From a virus, in IMG/VR virus record IMGVR_UViG_3300030099_002099, positions 1-48,837 of that record: 48,837 nucleotides of DNA. One strand, given 5' to 3'. Both the position numbers and the translations under genes were made by a program. The notes below the pieces were generated by a model. It was not told the origin of the DNA. It ran no database searches and worked only from the letters and a program-made list of their open reading frames with translations. Position 1 is the stretch's first letter; every line of letters starts with the position of its first letter. Positions 15,301 through 24,200 of this stretch are shown one piece after another.

Positions 15301-17084
15301 AAAAATGATTCAGTTACACCATCTAATATGTTTACATCTTCTTTACCTAAAACATATTTGTCAGCCATGTTACCAGCTACTTGTGAAAGACCTTCAGTGA
15401 AACCTTCTTCAATAGGATCATATATGTTTTGCCCTAAACCTCTTTTAGTTGCAAAGTTTCTTTTTAAATAATTAACAAAACCAGATTTTACTTGATTTTT
15501 AGCTCCTCTACTAATACCTTTAACAGCTCCCTTAACTTTGTTTAATTGACCTAACGTTACTCTTTCTGATAAAGCTTCAGCTAAACCTGTTGTTGTAGCT
15601 GCTAAATACATTTGACCCGGAGTATATTGAACACCATACATCTCCATTTCTTTTTGCATGTCTTTAAATTTAGCTCCAGCTGAAGTAGCACCTAATATAG
15701 GTAGAGCATATGAGCCAGTTGTAAGCATAACAACTGTATTTGGTAGTTGAGTTGCTGTTGTTTGCGAAGCCCACTCACCAAAAGTTTCCCAGTCTTTTAT
15801 ATCACCAAATGCTTGAGGTGGTTCTAAACCGTTCCTCATATCTTCTGACCAGTCTCTCCATATAAAATCTAAAGCATCTTCACGTAAACCATCTCTCCAA
15901 GCCGCAAGTTTATACACGGGTTCAAATATACCTAAACTTTTATCTTCATCACCCGCTTTATAACTATCAGCTATAGCTAAAAATATAGCACCTGGATCTG
16001 TATATTTGTATACAGCTTCTCCAACATTATCTACTAGATCACCAGCGGCTAATGTTAGGTTGCCAAAAAAGTTTGTTATCTCATTATAGTTTCTACCATA
16101 AGCATCTACAAAATTTCTTAAATCTTCTTCATTATCACCAATGAGATCTGCTTGTTGTTGTATATGTAAAATGCTAGCTAGATGTTTTTCACCTTGAGTT
16201 TTTAGTGATTGAACTAGCGTTTGAAGTTGTTCGTATTCTTCTTTTGTTTGAGGTGTTTTATCTTTTATAGCATCAAACTGCTCTTGTATTTTTGTTATTT
16301 CGTTAGCGTGATAGTTGTATCTAAGCATGTTATTTTTAGTAACTTCTTCAACTCTTTCTAATGATTCTAGTGCTGCATCTCTTTCATCTAATTGTTTATC
16401 ACCTCTCCATAACTGCCACCAAGATCTATCATCTTCTATTATTTCTTCTGTATTTTCGTAAAAAGATTGATTTGCTAAATCTTCTCTAAATCTATTTTTG
16501 TTATTTTCTGTAGCTTCAGCTATTTGTTCTTCGCTTAAGTCTTCTACTTTTACTTTATCTCTTTCAGCTATTATTTCTTTTTCAACTTCAAGCAATTTTT
16601 GTTGGTCTAATAAATCTTGCTCTTGATTAGTTATAACCCTGTCATTATCTTCAATATCTAATCCAGGTGAAGTAAATGAGTCTTTATTTTCTAGCCAGTT
16701 TAAAAACTTCATATAATAGTAACCTGTACCACCTTTAATTTTTCTACCTATTTCAGTGTTATTTAATATATAGTAAGAACCAGGAGCTGTTGTTATTATT
16801 GGTATGTTTTCATGTATTTTAGAATAATCATCTATTGAGATCTTACCTTCAGGAACTTCGTAGTTAGCCATATCTTCTGCTTTTTGATCGTTGGCTATTT
16901 TTTGCTCTTCAGTTTCATTAGTTGACTCTACATCTATAGAAACCTCTGTAGCTTTTTCTATATCTTCATCTAAGTAACTCTCAACCTCATACGGTATTGC
17001 ATCAGGGTGGGCTTGTAAAAATTCTTCAAGACGGTGTTCAGCTACATCATACCTTTGACCATCTGATATGTATATTTTACCCAT
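9330..17084 (-). CDS. Giant internal virion / polyvalent protein with HExxH and HAD-like domains
   Basis: A 2584-residue protein, the largest here. It follows gp14- and gp15-like genes, the position of T7 gp16. N-terminus: short beta motif (GKIYISDGQRYDV) then FLQAHPDA. Residues about 450-620 are Gly/Ala-rich, with EEGFTEGLSQVAG. A zinc-protease motif HEFLH lies at 835-839. A HAD phosphatase-like domain starts at 1735 with DFDDT (D1735, D1737), then VLTARP near 1812 and FADDAYKN near 1870. The last 600 residues contain motifs I associate with large phage internal proteins (NPLNAAKAFANQKQFW; RRRGLQTDVNEAE) and hydrophobic helices. The C-terminus is a Lys run. It may be ejected into the host with DNA and act there. 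No lytic transglycosylase motif was recognised. Confidence 0.75.
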   Translation of the reverse strand: MGKIYISDGQRYDVAEHRLEEFLQAHPDAIPYEVESYLDEDIEKATEVSIDVESTNETEEQKIANDQKAEDMANYEVPEGKISIDDYSKIHENIPIITTAPGSYYILNNTEIGRKIKGGTGYYYMKFLNWLENKDSFTSPGLDIEDNDRVITNQEQDLLDQQKLLEVEKEIIAERDKVKVEDLSEEQIAEATENNKNRFREDLANQSFYENTEEIIEDDRSWWQLWRGDKQLDERDAALESLERVEEVTKNNMLRYNYHANEITKIQEQFDAIKDKTPQTKEEYEQLQTLVQSLKTQGEKHLASILHIQQQADLIGDNEEDLRNFVDAYGRNYNEITNFFGNLTLAAGDLVDNVGEAVYKYTDPGAIFLAIADSYKAGDEDKSLGIFEPVYKLAAWRDGLREDALDFIWRDWSEDMRNGLEPPQAFGDIKDWETFGEWASQTTATQLPNTVVMLTTGSYALPILGATSAGAKFKDMQKEMEMYGVQYTPGQMYLAATTTGLAEALSERVTLGQLNKVKGAVKGISRGAKNQVKSGFVNYLKRNFATKRGLGQNIYDPIEEGFTEGLSQVAGNMADKYVLGKEDVNILDGVTESFFSGLWMSGVVYKSPVFGLNLMNGFRTNESKQSVFLNAKRIQELKTFLTNPDLSSNLRVKYREELEDLVAQNNDLILKDIKRLDELTPEEKTQILKIEKDKADLVNKANDINADKSLSKEQKKSELDRLKDQYNKIDQQRGEVLAPYVAKEIDQQIDTVKKEAERIFQGDVTIESAENEAEVLEILKRENDKKPQNKKQSLAELQKEAKNQGTILQNPDGTQTIIINRDASAKQGATNVAAHEFLHAILFESVKNNPETQKALGKSLQEYLMKINPTKVQNSKFAARLKQYQDAVNAGEYSSANAAEEVLTLFSDAINTGDIVFNENVFTKLADVFRRVLQAAGVKVKFNTGRDVYNFIKDYNHGILKGKLGKGITTVAREGAEGKLIKEKTDQIRETVNKSSRAENLSDQVQDIYNKKGIDGAFEITELYRGMAEKIAQKYRDVPGFKEFKDDFVNELLTGKRGVYEMVLKYDPTSGVPLAAYINSFISSRAIEVADRIFGKQFTTDVTEARNITAEDTQVEQPQVEEQPSLREQLGIETGGPLYNRIKAAVIKTFGARLPKVTSKQFKKELQKSFRVELKTAMANLIGTRAIKEQFLRDNFEAIYSALSQEIINKRFNQFAEPVLDENGKPMREKFAETGDASGKGIFTKRKISRSEWLSYFIGKDVKPSTKGTRKDALAEALAEELAFDATMEVVKDPEVLEKRKAIDDITGVEQVDNYIEETAKQINRDPNKKFSLSDKGISMTGKLANLAIKEGVDNVTNEDGTIVSRLANKFTNAMASIVRNAYNEGLIQPLETYRFLKLVKNSKVIPPEVKAQVKKALTKKSNADLKQSFAGDMAMLAMDFGANVLDVIGYDGLGFINRVLDPAKNKKATGQPGEFYQALEDIKAKIKDNNDLPPDLDLSKVRPMNSKIGLMAKINKILELDSKAEKLELIAKLEQEIADANVHNKILAKYLMKKLVKSEISDANFINMLQMQTNAVKGFRSLTGLKYITIKEGPQGPMKGEHLADNATSMFDLLELRFQNLDDTTLDSKLDDILEYHDQWLESKSLLDLVDVFGRNNPFKDLRIRLLPKADQANVFTFDLKPAETLIKQREKNIKLRQEVNKNVEKNKKFSLKEDALNNARRTDAPRKGISVFDFDDTLAKTNSKILVTMPDGKTMKIDATRFAKESADLEAAGAKFDFSEFNKVIDGKKGPLADLALKRQDKFGSKDIFVLTARPQEAAYAIHAFLKGIGLEIPIENITGLEDGRPQAKADWIISKAAEGYNDFYFADDAYKNVKAVQDALDVVDVKSDVQQAKASMEDIDFEFNKIIEEESGVEAFKEFSNVESARRGSKVRSKWKYFLPPGAEDFVGLLYDLLAKGKRGEAQLDFFNRHLMKPFSRAIAAINIAKQKIAEDFRNLKKQMPQVKKILGKKSGYKDYTFDQAIRVYIWTKLGIEIPGISKTDQQALANLVAKNDDLRTFADVLQKITRLKEGYPPPAEHWIAGSTASDMNDAVDKVKRKEYLKEFIEKKNIIFSQKNLNKLRAIYGDAYVEALQDMLYRMENGTNRNFGRNRTINAWLNWVNNSVGAIMFFNMRSAILQTISSVNFINWSYNNPLNAAKAFANQKQFWSDFAFIFNSPMLKQRRRGLQTDVNEAEIANAAAGAKNKASAVLAYLLKIGFTPTQIADSFAIAIGGASFYRNRIKDLMKQGMSKAEAEAQAFEDFAEASEKAQQSSRPDLISAQQAGPLGRIILAFQNTPMQYMRLTKKAMRDLIAGRGDAKTNISKILYYGAVQNFVFASLQNALFGFMFANDEEEEELNLDKKSQRIANGMMDTILRGSGLYGAVVSTVKNTIIKFIEQEKKGWTGDHTYTIIEALNLSPPIGSKLRKLYSAIQTYKFNKDIMLEYGPGLGNPAYEMVGNVVSGVTNLPLDRLFRKINNVRASLDERNAAWQRIATLLGWSTWDVGVENYDVEELKKRNKNKKKSKKTSNKKVIKKKRIKKK

Positions 17085-17092
17085 AATCTATT

Positions 17093-18340
17093 TTATTCTG
17101 AAAATTCAGTGTTTATATCATCAACTACAACATTACCCGCCCAAACTCTATGATCTAATCCCATAAATTGATAAAATAAATTAGGATCAAGACCTTCGTT
17201 AGGATCAAATAATAATGTTCCTTTTGGTCCTACTATTTCCATTTTACCAGTAGGTTCATCTAGTTCATTACCATCAATGTCTGTTTCTGGTCTAACCTGA
17301 AAACCTGCTGGAAGAGGAGGTACTTTATTTGCGTCTAAATATTTTTTATAATAATTATAAGATGCTTGATCTTTTTTAAATGAAACATCTTTATTTCCAC
17401 TACCGCTACTACTTGGATTTACTTTTCTTTGGCTAGCACCGGTTTGTGATTGTTTAACTAATATTTTCATGTAGTTATCAACTACAGCGTTTCTCAAGTC
17501 AGAAAAACTTAAGTTTCCGTCTTTATAAGCTTGAATTTGATTTTTCATAGAATCAGCCATAACTACATCACCAATTAAACCGTCGTGTAATATTGACATT
17601 AAAGTGGCTTTACCACCTTTATCGATCATTTGTCTTAACGTGTTTTGATATTGAAAATATAGAGGATTATTAGGGTTTAAAACTTGACCTGTTTTTAAAG
17701 CATTTTGATAAACATTAACACCCATTTTTGTCATATTTGTTGCAGTATCATAATCTTTTATAGAATAATCAGGTAGATCGTTTAATGATAACTCACCATC
17801 TACACCTGAAAATTTAACATTACCTGTTTCATCTATAATCATATCAAGCTCTTCATTATATACACTTCTTAATAAGTTTACGTTAGCAACATTTTCACCA
17901 TACATAGATGTTTGTTGGCCTTCAATATCTTCTATTAATTCTTTTTTATTTTCACCATAAAGCTTCATTTGTTTGTCTAGATTTTGAAAAGAGTTTTTTA
18001 TTTGATTCATTTTAGCAACTCTATCCATATAATCTTTACTACCAACTTCATATTCATCAACACTATTAGCTGCATTGACATACTCTTGTTTTTGTTTCGA
18101 CAAAAAATCAGATATATTACCTCTATACTTAGCTGGTATTTGAGTTAAATCAACATCAGATGGTAATTTTTTTAAATACCTAGAAAGCCTGTTTTCATAA
18201 AACTGTTTAACAGACATAGTTGGGTTGTCGCTACCTTTGCCTTCAGTGGCAGCTTCATAGCCTACATCAAAAGCAGTTCTAACATCTGTGTATCTACCAC
18301 CCATTGCAGCGTCATAAATTGAATTTTGTCTATAATACAT
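17093..18340 (-). CDS. Internal virion protein, T7 gp15-like position
   Basis: A 415-residue, mostly helical, polar protein with no signal peptide. It begins MYYRQNSIYDAAMGGRYTDV; a central helical part (TLRQMIDKGGKATLMSILHD) is followed by a low-complexity Ser/Gly linker (NPSSSGSGNKD) and a C-terminal part ending VVVDDINTEFSE. It lies between the gp14-like 215-aa gene (1-base gap) and the giant protein gene (8-base gap). In T7-like phages that slot encodes the middle ejectosome protein that lines the channel across the envelope. I infer the role from order and composition; no sequence motif proves it. Confidence 0.55.
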   Translation of the reverse strand: MYYRQNSIYDAAMGGRYTDVRTAFDVGYEAATEGKGSDNPTMSVKQFYENRLSRYLKKLPSDVDLTQIPAKYRGNISDFLSKQKQEYVNAANSVDEYEVGSKDYMDRVAKMNQIKNSFQNLDKQMKLYGENKKELIEDIEGQQTSMYGENVANVNLLRSVYNEELDMIIDETGNVKFSGVDGELSLNDLPDYSIKDYDTATNMTKMGVNVYQNALKTGQVLNPNNPLYFQYQNTLRQMIDKGGKATLMSILHDGLIGDVVMADSMKNQIQAYKDGNLSFSDLRNAVVDNYMKILVKQSQTGASQRKVNPSSSGSGNKDVSFKKDQASYNYYKKYLDANKVPPLPAGFQVRPETDIDGNELDEPTGKMEIVGPKGTLLFDPNEGLDPNLFYQFMGLDHRVWAGNVVVDDINTEFSE

Positions 18341-18341
18341 T

Positions 18342-18989
18342 TTATTTCTTTTTAAACGGGTTAAACTTACCTAAGTTAGGAACTAATTGTCCTGCAGCAT
18401 CACCTATACCAGATAACAACATTTGATCACTAGCAGATTTTTCCGCTTGAGCAGCTTGTAGGTCTTGACCTGTTAATTGCATCATTGTGTCAATTTTACC
18501 TAACTCATTTTGTCTTTTGTCATATTCGCCAGAAATTTGGTTTTGTTGTATTGTAGCAGCCATGTTTCTTTCTGACATTTGATTAGCTCTCTCTTGTTGA
18601 CCAATATCAAGAGAAGCTTGTTGAGCTTGCTGTGCAGATTGACCAGCCATTGCTTGTGCTAAAGCGGCAATACCAGAACCACCAGCAGCTTGACCAAATT
18701 GATCCATTATATTAGCTTGACTTTGCATAGCTTGAGCTTTAGCAAAATCAGCTTGTTGTGTATTTACAGTCATATCTTCATATACATTTTCTTGATCCAT
18801 GTATAAATTAGACGTATCCATATTTTCAAACGCCTGTCTTTGCATATCATAAGCCCCTTGTGCTTTTTTTAATGCGTCTTTTTTCTTTTTTCTACCAGCT
18901 AAACCTATACCTATTTTTGCTACAGCGCCAAGAGCTTGGGCTGCTTGAGGTATAAATTTTAACGGTGAAGATCCTTGGTATTTTTTCAT
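18342..18989 (-). CDS. Internal virion protein, T7 gp14-like
   Basis: A 215-residue protein. The N-terminal hydrophobic Ala/Gly stretch (AAQALGAVAKIGIGLAG, residues about 12-29) is followed by KKKK and a long Gln/Ala-rich helical region (IAALAQAMAGQSAQQAQQAS). It ends with a short hydrophobic or basic tail (LVPNLGKFNPFKKK). A small Ala/Gln-rich helical protein with one membrane-active N-terminus is the usual look of gp14-type ejection proteins, which insert into the host outer membrane. The gene order (this gene, the 415-aa protein, then the giant) matches the T7 gp14-gp15-gp16 series. Confidence 0.62.
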   Translation of the reverse strand: MKKYQGSSPLKFIPQAAQALGAVAKIGIGLAGRKKKKDALKKAQGAYDMQRQAFENMDTSNLYMDQENVYEDMTVNTQQADFAKAQAMQSQANIMDQFGQAAGGSGIAALAQAMAGQSAQQAQQASLDIGQQERANQMSERNMAATIQQNQISGEYDKRQNELGKIDTMMQLTGQDLQAAQAEKSASDQMLLSGIGDAAGQLVPNLGKFNPFKKK

Positions 18990-19017
18990 GTTAAATTATT
19001 TATATTATTATTACACA

Positions 19018-19386
19018 TTATTTGCTAGATTCAAATGCCTCTGATCCAACGCTATATAATTCAGCCTTTACAGTAGAATTATTACTCATTTCAACTTCAG
19101 CATAATAACCTAGCAAGCTAGTCATATTTACTCTATTATCTTTACTAAATAAAAAGAAGCTATTACCAGTAGGTAAAGCTGTTGAATTAGATATATCAGC
19201 TGTTATAACACCTGTAACATAGTTTATAGCTGTTATTTCTCCAACTTCAACAATATTGTTACTATGTAATATTGGACTAGGTTGACCTTGCATGTTTTCA
19301 CTAGCAGGATTAACATAGTATAATATGTCTCCCAGTTGTACTGACTCGTTTAGTTCGTTGCTAAAATTTACTGTTATACTTGGCAT
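19018..19386 (-). CDS. Small beta-rich virion-associated protein
   Basis: A 122-residue protein beginning MPSITVNFSNELNESVQLGD and ending GSEAFESSK. It is composed of short beta strands with turns (GDILYYVNPAS; ITAINYVTGVITAD; NSFFLFSKDNRVN; LLGYYAEVEMSNNSTVKAEL). It looks like a small phage structural protein of the nozzle or tail, and I recall similar small proteins next to nozzle genes. The start is 11 bases after the Ig-like gene's stop, preceded by an A-rich leader. No enzymatic motif. The role as an accessory tail or head protein is inferred from its neighbours. Confidence 0.5.
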   Translation of the reverse strand: MPSITVNFSNELNESVQLGDILYYVNPASENMQGQPSPILHSNNIVEVGEITAINYVTGVITADISNSTALPTGNSFFLFSKDNRVNMTSLLGYYAEVEMSNNSTVKAELYSVGSEAFESSK

Positions 19387-19397
19387 ATCTTTTTATT

Positions 19398-21278
19398 TTA
19401 TGGTGTTGCTCCGTCGTTAGCAAAAGCAAACATTACTTTTATTCCTAAATCATCATTAGCCGCTACTGCAGGGCTAAAATTAGTTACAGCTACAGTTATA
19501 TCCATTGTTAATACTCTGTTACTAGTACCAGCGTTGGCTACATTAAAACTAGTTACGCTAACTGTGTATGTAGCGCTATTAAATTTAGATGTTGAAACTG
19601 ATGTTCTTGATGTAGCTGAAACAGTAACATCACCAGCTGTATCTACAAATGATGGAAAATCATTTCCTGAAAACTGAACTCCAGCTAAAGTATATGTTAC
19701 TGTTGTTGATCCAGATGTTCTACCTGTTACACCTTGTATATAACCACTAGGATATAATAAAGCTAAGCTACCACCTGTTATATCTTGGAACCTAGTATCT
19801 TCTATATTAAGCACGTTGCTACCACCTGGGCTACTACCACCAGCATCGCAAAATTGATCTATGTTAAAAGTTATTACAGTGTTGCTTGTTCCGTGTTGCC
19901 AGTTGTACCACTCATTACCAACTATAGTTAATAACTGATTAGCATTACCGCTACCATCAGCTGATCTAGTTGCTGTGACTGTTCCTGATGCTATATCAGC
20001 ATTTCCTGATGTAGAAAAATGACTATTTGATAATGTCATTGAATTTGATAAAGCATTAGCGCCACTAAATACAAAAGCTTGATCATCATCTATAGCTATA
20101 TTAAAATTAAACTCAGCTGAATTGTCAGTGTTATTTTCACCACCAGACTGTCCATTTATAGAGTTTGCACCAGCACTATGGTTTATGGTTGTGCCAGCAT
20201 GGTTTGTATAAGATATAGTCTTTGATTGAAAAGTTCCTCTACTTGTTGATGTGGCATTTACTGTTACGGTTTTAAATCCTCTTCTATTTATAGTAAAAGG
20301 ATTTGATTGTGTTAAATTAAGTGTTGTTGGTGATACGGCTGCTATAGTAAATGTATAAGTAACATCGGCTACAACTGTAGGCATAGTTATAAGCTGTGCG
20401 TGTTGTCCATTACTAGCTATAGTTAAGTTACCAGAATCAGTACTACTACTAGTAAAATCACCAGCGGTAAAATCATATGTATGACTATCTCCAGTTCTTG
20501 TTATTGTTAATTTAAATTTAGCACCTACATTTCCATATACTATTAGAGATTTCTTTGTTAAAGCATAAGGCGTGTCTGATGTGTCTATACTGTAACTATT
20601 AATTCTATTTAACGCAACTGGTATATCAACCGCATTAGCTGTTATATTTATAACGTCAGCAGTATCTGTTATTAAAGGTATTATACCGTCGACATTAAAA
20701 GTTGTAGCGGTATGATTAGTACCAGTACCATTAGGCGTGGCTGTTATTATATAATTATCAACATCTCCTGTTGTAACAACACAAGTTGGAGCTGTTTCAA
20801 AAAAGTGACCACTTGTTGCTGTTACTGTTCTAGTAAATAAATCTACTGTTGTACCGCTTGTGTTTGTAGCTGAATAAGCTTGATTTGTAGCAGCTGTTGT
20901 AGCATCTGTTACTGATACGTTAAAAACACCTGATAAAGTTTTAGGTATATCTCTTTCTAATACCGCAGCACCATCAATATCTATAGTAAAAGTATGATTG
21001 TTAGTTCCTGGATTAAACGTATCTTTAAGATCTACTGTTACAATTACTTTATTAGCTTCAGCGTAAGCTACACCACTATTTGTTAATGTTATGTTGTTAA
21101 TTTGATTAACAAAAGGAGCAACTGTTAAATCTGTATTTTGAGCAAAATCTGCGGCTGCAACTCTAAAACCAGTGTTAGGTGTTATAGTTAATACTTGATT
21201 AGCTACGCCAGATCCTAATGCTTGTGACGGTGTAACCTCAACAGATGTGGAATTTATTGTACAATTAGTTAATGCCAT
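19398..21278 (-). CDS. Ig-like, Thr/Asn-rich beta-repeat tail protein
   Basis: A 626-residue protein made almost wholly of beta-rich, Thr/Ser/Asn/Val segments separated by short linkers. Recurring patterns are N-x-x-L-T-I/V-x-x-N ( NQVLTITPN, NQLLTIVGN, NRVLTMDIT) and TxTxTFNVDG-type turns, suggesting several Ig-like or similar sandwich domains. The N-terminus reads MALTNCTINSTSVEVTPSQA, with no signal peptide. It is translationally coupled to the nozzle gene (one-base overlap). Position and composition suggest a decoration, needle or side-fibre protein of the tail. Carbohydrate binding is possible but no binding motif is seen. Confidence 0.55.
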   Translation of the reverse strand: MALTNCTINSTSVEVTPSQALGSGVANQVLTITPNTGFRVAAADFAQNTDLTVAPFVNQINNITLTNSGVAYAEANKVIVTVDLKDTFNPGTNNHTFTIDIDGAAVLERDIPKTLSGVFNVSVTDATTAATNQAYSATNTSGTTVDLFTRTVTATSGHFFETAPTCVVTTGDVDNYIITATPNGTGTNHTATTFNVDGIIPLITDTADVINITANAVDIPVALNRINSYSIDTSDTPYALTKKSLIVYGNVGAKFKLTITRTGDSHTYDFTAGDFTSSSTDSGNLTIASNGQHAQLITMPTVVADVTYTFTIAAVSPTTLNLTQSNPFTINRRGFKTVTVNATSTSRGTFQSKTISYTNHAGTTINHSAGANSINGQSGGENNTDNSAEFNFNIAIDDDQAFVFSGANALSNSMTLSNSHFSTSGNADIASGTVTATRSADGSGNANQLLTIVGNEWYNWQHGTSNTVITFNIDQFCDAGGSSPGGSNVLNIEDTRFQDITGGSLALLYPSGYIQGVTGRTSGSTTVTYTLAGVQFSGNDFPSFVDTAGDVTVSATSRTSVSTSKFNSATYTVSVTSFNVANAGTSNRVLTMDITVAVTNFSPAVAANDDLGIKVMFAFANDGATP

Positions 21279-24200
21279 TAGTCGTTATTTTCGTTTACTG
21301 TTATTGTTACTTTAAATGAGTAGTCAGCGCTAGCAGAAACAGTGCCTGTGCCTAAACCTTGAACGCTAAACTCGCTAGTGTCAATGTTATCAATAGTAGT
21401 TTGTGTTCCTTGTATGTAATTAAACCATTTACCTTCTTTTTCTTCAAATCTTAATACTTGACCGCTTTGTTTATCAGATTCTATACTATTACTCCACCAA
21501 CCAGCTTTTGCGACTCTATTTGGAAAATAATTATCTGTATCAGAGTTAGATACACCATCATTATTAGTATCATTATCTACAAAAATTCTAGCTTGAGTTC
21601 CCTCGTAGTTTAATGTTTTAAATTGTTTAACAGAACCTGGAGCATCGTTAAATATAAACTTAATACTTGAGTTATATGGATCACCATAAAATTCATTTCT
21701 AACTTCGTTATCATGAACCCAAAGATCACCATTTTTAAATGTATAATATTTATTGTTTAAACTAACACCTTCTTCTTGTAAAAAACTTTTTCTACTAGTC
21801 CAAGCGTTTGTATCTTCTTTAAAACTAACAGTATCATGGTTAAGTGTAACGTTATATTCTTTTTTATGTGTATCATAACTACCTATCACCGTCGTAGAGA
21901 CCGCTAGGTTGTCCTTAAAGTAATCTTCCATACCATAACGTGATATAGGCTCAATACCATCAGCAGATAGCCTTAGAATCACTCCTCTGGCTTTGTCTGA
22001 AAAGTACGCTCTATAGCCATATTGAGTATAAGATTCAGGGTTTTTACTAATACCAAACTCACCAGTATAAGGATTTACAGTTCCTAATACATTTGAAGAT
22101 ACTGTGACTTGTTTGCTACCATCAGCTGTAAACAATATATCTTTATTTGTAGGTATTTTAAAACATTTATCTTCACATAAAACATCTAAACCACCGTGTC
22201 TATGTCTCATTAATTGTATTGATCCATAAACTGGGTTTATTTGTTTTGTTATCTTATCAGCTTGTATAAACTGATTTGTATTATTAGTTCCACTTGTTGA
22301 GTTATATAAGCCAGAAAATATTACAAAGTTTGATTTTCTTTCTTCTGCATAAGGTGTTTCTAATACAGTACTAGCTTTTATACCTTTGCCAACTCTAACA
22401 GCGTTAAAATCATCTCTTATTCTGTCTGATTCTACACCGTTTGCAAAACTCCAACAATTAGAATAATTTAAAGTTTGTTCGTTACCGTGAACTGTTTTAT
22501 TGTAAGCGTTATCAGATTCAAAAAATAAATTTAAATCTGTTATATCTTTTGGCTCTGTTTCAAATATAGCTGGATTTTCACTTGTAAAACCTTTTTCATC
22601 ACCACCAGCGTATATATCTAAAAACTCCATTTGAGTAGCTGTTGCTTTTGTTGTATGGCCATTATCTTCTGGAGCCCAAACAATTGCTTTGTCTAGTTTT
22701 AAAGTCCATTTAATAATTCTCATACTACCCCATCTACCTATTTTACCATCTTTAAAAGCGCCTATATTACTCCTTCTATATCCTTTTATTTGATAAACAT
22801 TTTGATCAGGATCGTCTGTAAACCTAAACTTCATGTTAGTTGTTTCTAATGCTTGCACTAGTTTTTTATAGTTTGGTTTATGTTGAAACTCAAAGTTCAA
22901 CCAGTAACCTTGCCAAGCATCTCTATCATCACTACCCCACCAATGATATGCTATTTCTAAAAAATCATTACCAGCTCTAGCTCCAAAACCTCTAATAGTA
23001 TGAGCGTTGCTGTGACTTGTGACGCCACCTAATCCTCCTCTGTATTTACTACCATTTGTAATTAGTGTACCTCTAGCATCGTTATAATGCCTATATACAT
23101 TTCTACAGAAAAACCACTCACCGTGTTTAGTATCGTTAGTACCAGCGCCACCTGGGTAAACACCTTTATCTGTGTTTCTCCAGTAACTTTGTGATTTATC
23201 AGGGGCGTTACTATTAGCATACACGTGAGTATTAGCTATAACCCTGTAATCATCTATGTTTTCATGATTTAATATTGCTGACTCTAGAATACCGTCTCTT
23301 TCTATTTTAGCAAAAAACCTACCACCAAATTCTGGTTGACTTTTAATTTGTCTTTGTGCTATTTCTAGTTGTAAGCTAGTATCGCCTAATGAAAATGCAG
23401 GTAAAAAACTTACGTCATCTTCTTCAAGTTTATCTTCTATTTCTATTTCATAATAAGCATTGCTACCAGGATCAACTAGTTTTATATTAGCAACGTCATA
23501 ATACTTTGTTTGATTGCCAGATGATATTATTCTAACTAATAAGTCTGACTTTTGATGAACAGGAGGTGTGTTTTCAAAATTATCATTACCTGCTCCACCA
23601 AAAACTTTAGCCCATTTAGATTTTAATATATGTAAAAATGTTCTATCAGGTTCAGGATAACCAGACGCTAAAAATATATTTTCATTACTTACACCAGAGC
23701 TAGTTGTAGTTAATAAACCTTGTGTAACTTTTTCTGTTTTTATAAAATCAGGTGCTTCGTTTTCAATGGCTATTATTTTATATCTAGCCTCGTCTTCTAC
23801 AAACTGATCATCATTATGTTTTTTCTTTAATATTAAAAAAGTTTCTTCTGATACTTTATTTCTTTCTGATGAAGGAAAAGCTATCCATACATTACCGTCT
23901 TCCGCAGGATAATGTCTATCCATAGCTAAGTTATAATACTCGTCAGATGATTCTTTTATATAATATTTATATGACTCAGCCCAATATGGTATTGGACTTG
24001 TTATCTTAACTTTTAATACGTTATAGTTTATTGCAGCAAGTTTATCTAATATAAAAGAACCTGAAGGATCTGTAAACACAGGTGTCTCTCTACCGTATTT
24101 ATCTCTATATACAACACCAACTTGATACGTTCTAAGTGATTTAATAGACGGATAAGGTTCTCTTGGTAGTGTGGTTACGCTAGGATTTTGAACTATTGAC

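Noticed and set aside
9330-17084. Giant protein as a virion RNA polymerase like those of crAss-like phages
   Set aside because: The acidic DFDDT motif is in a HAD context (DxDxT plus VLTARP and ADDAYKN), and no double-psi barrel DxDxD motif was seen.
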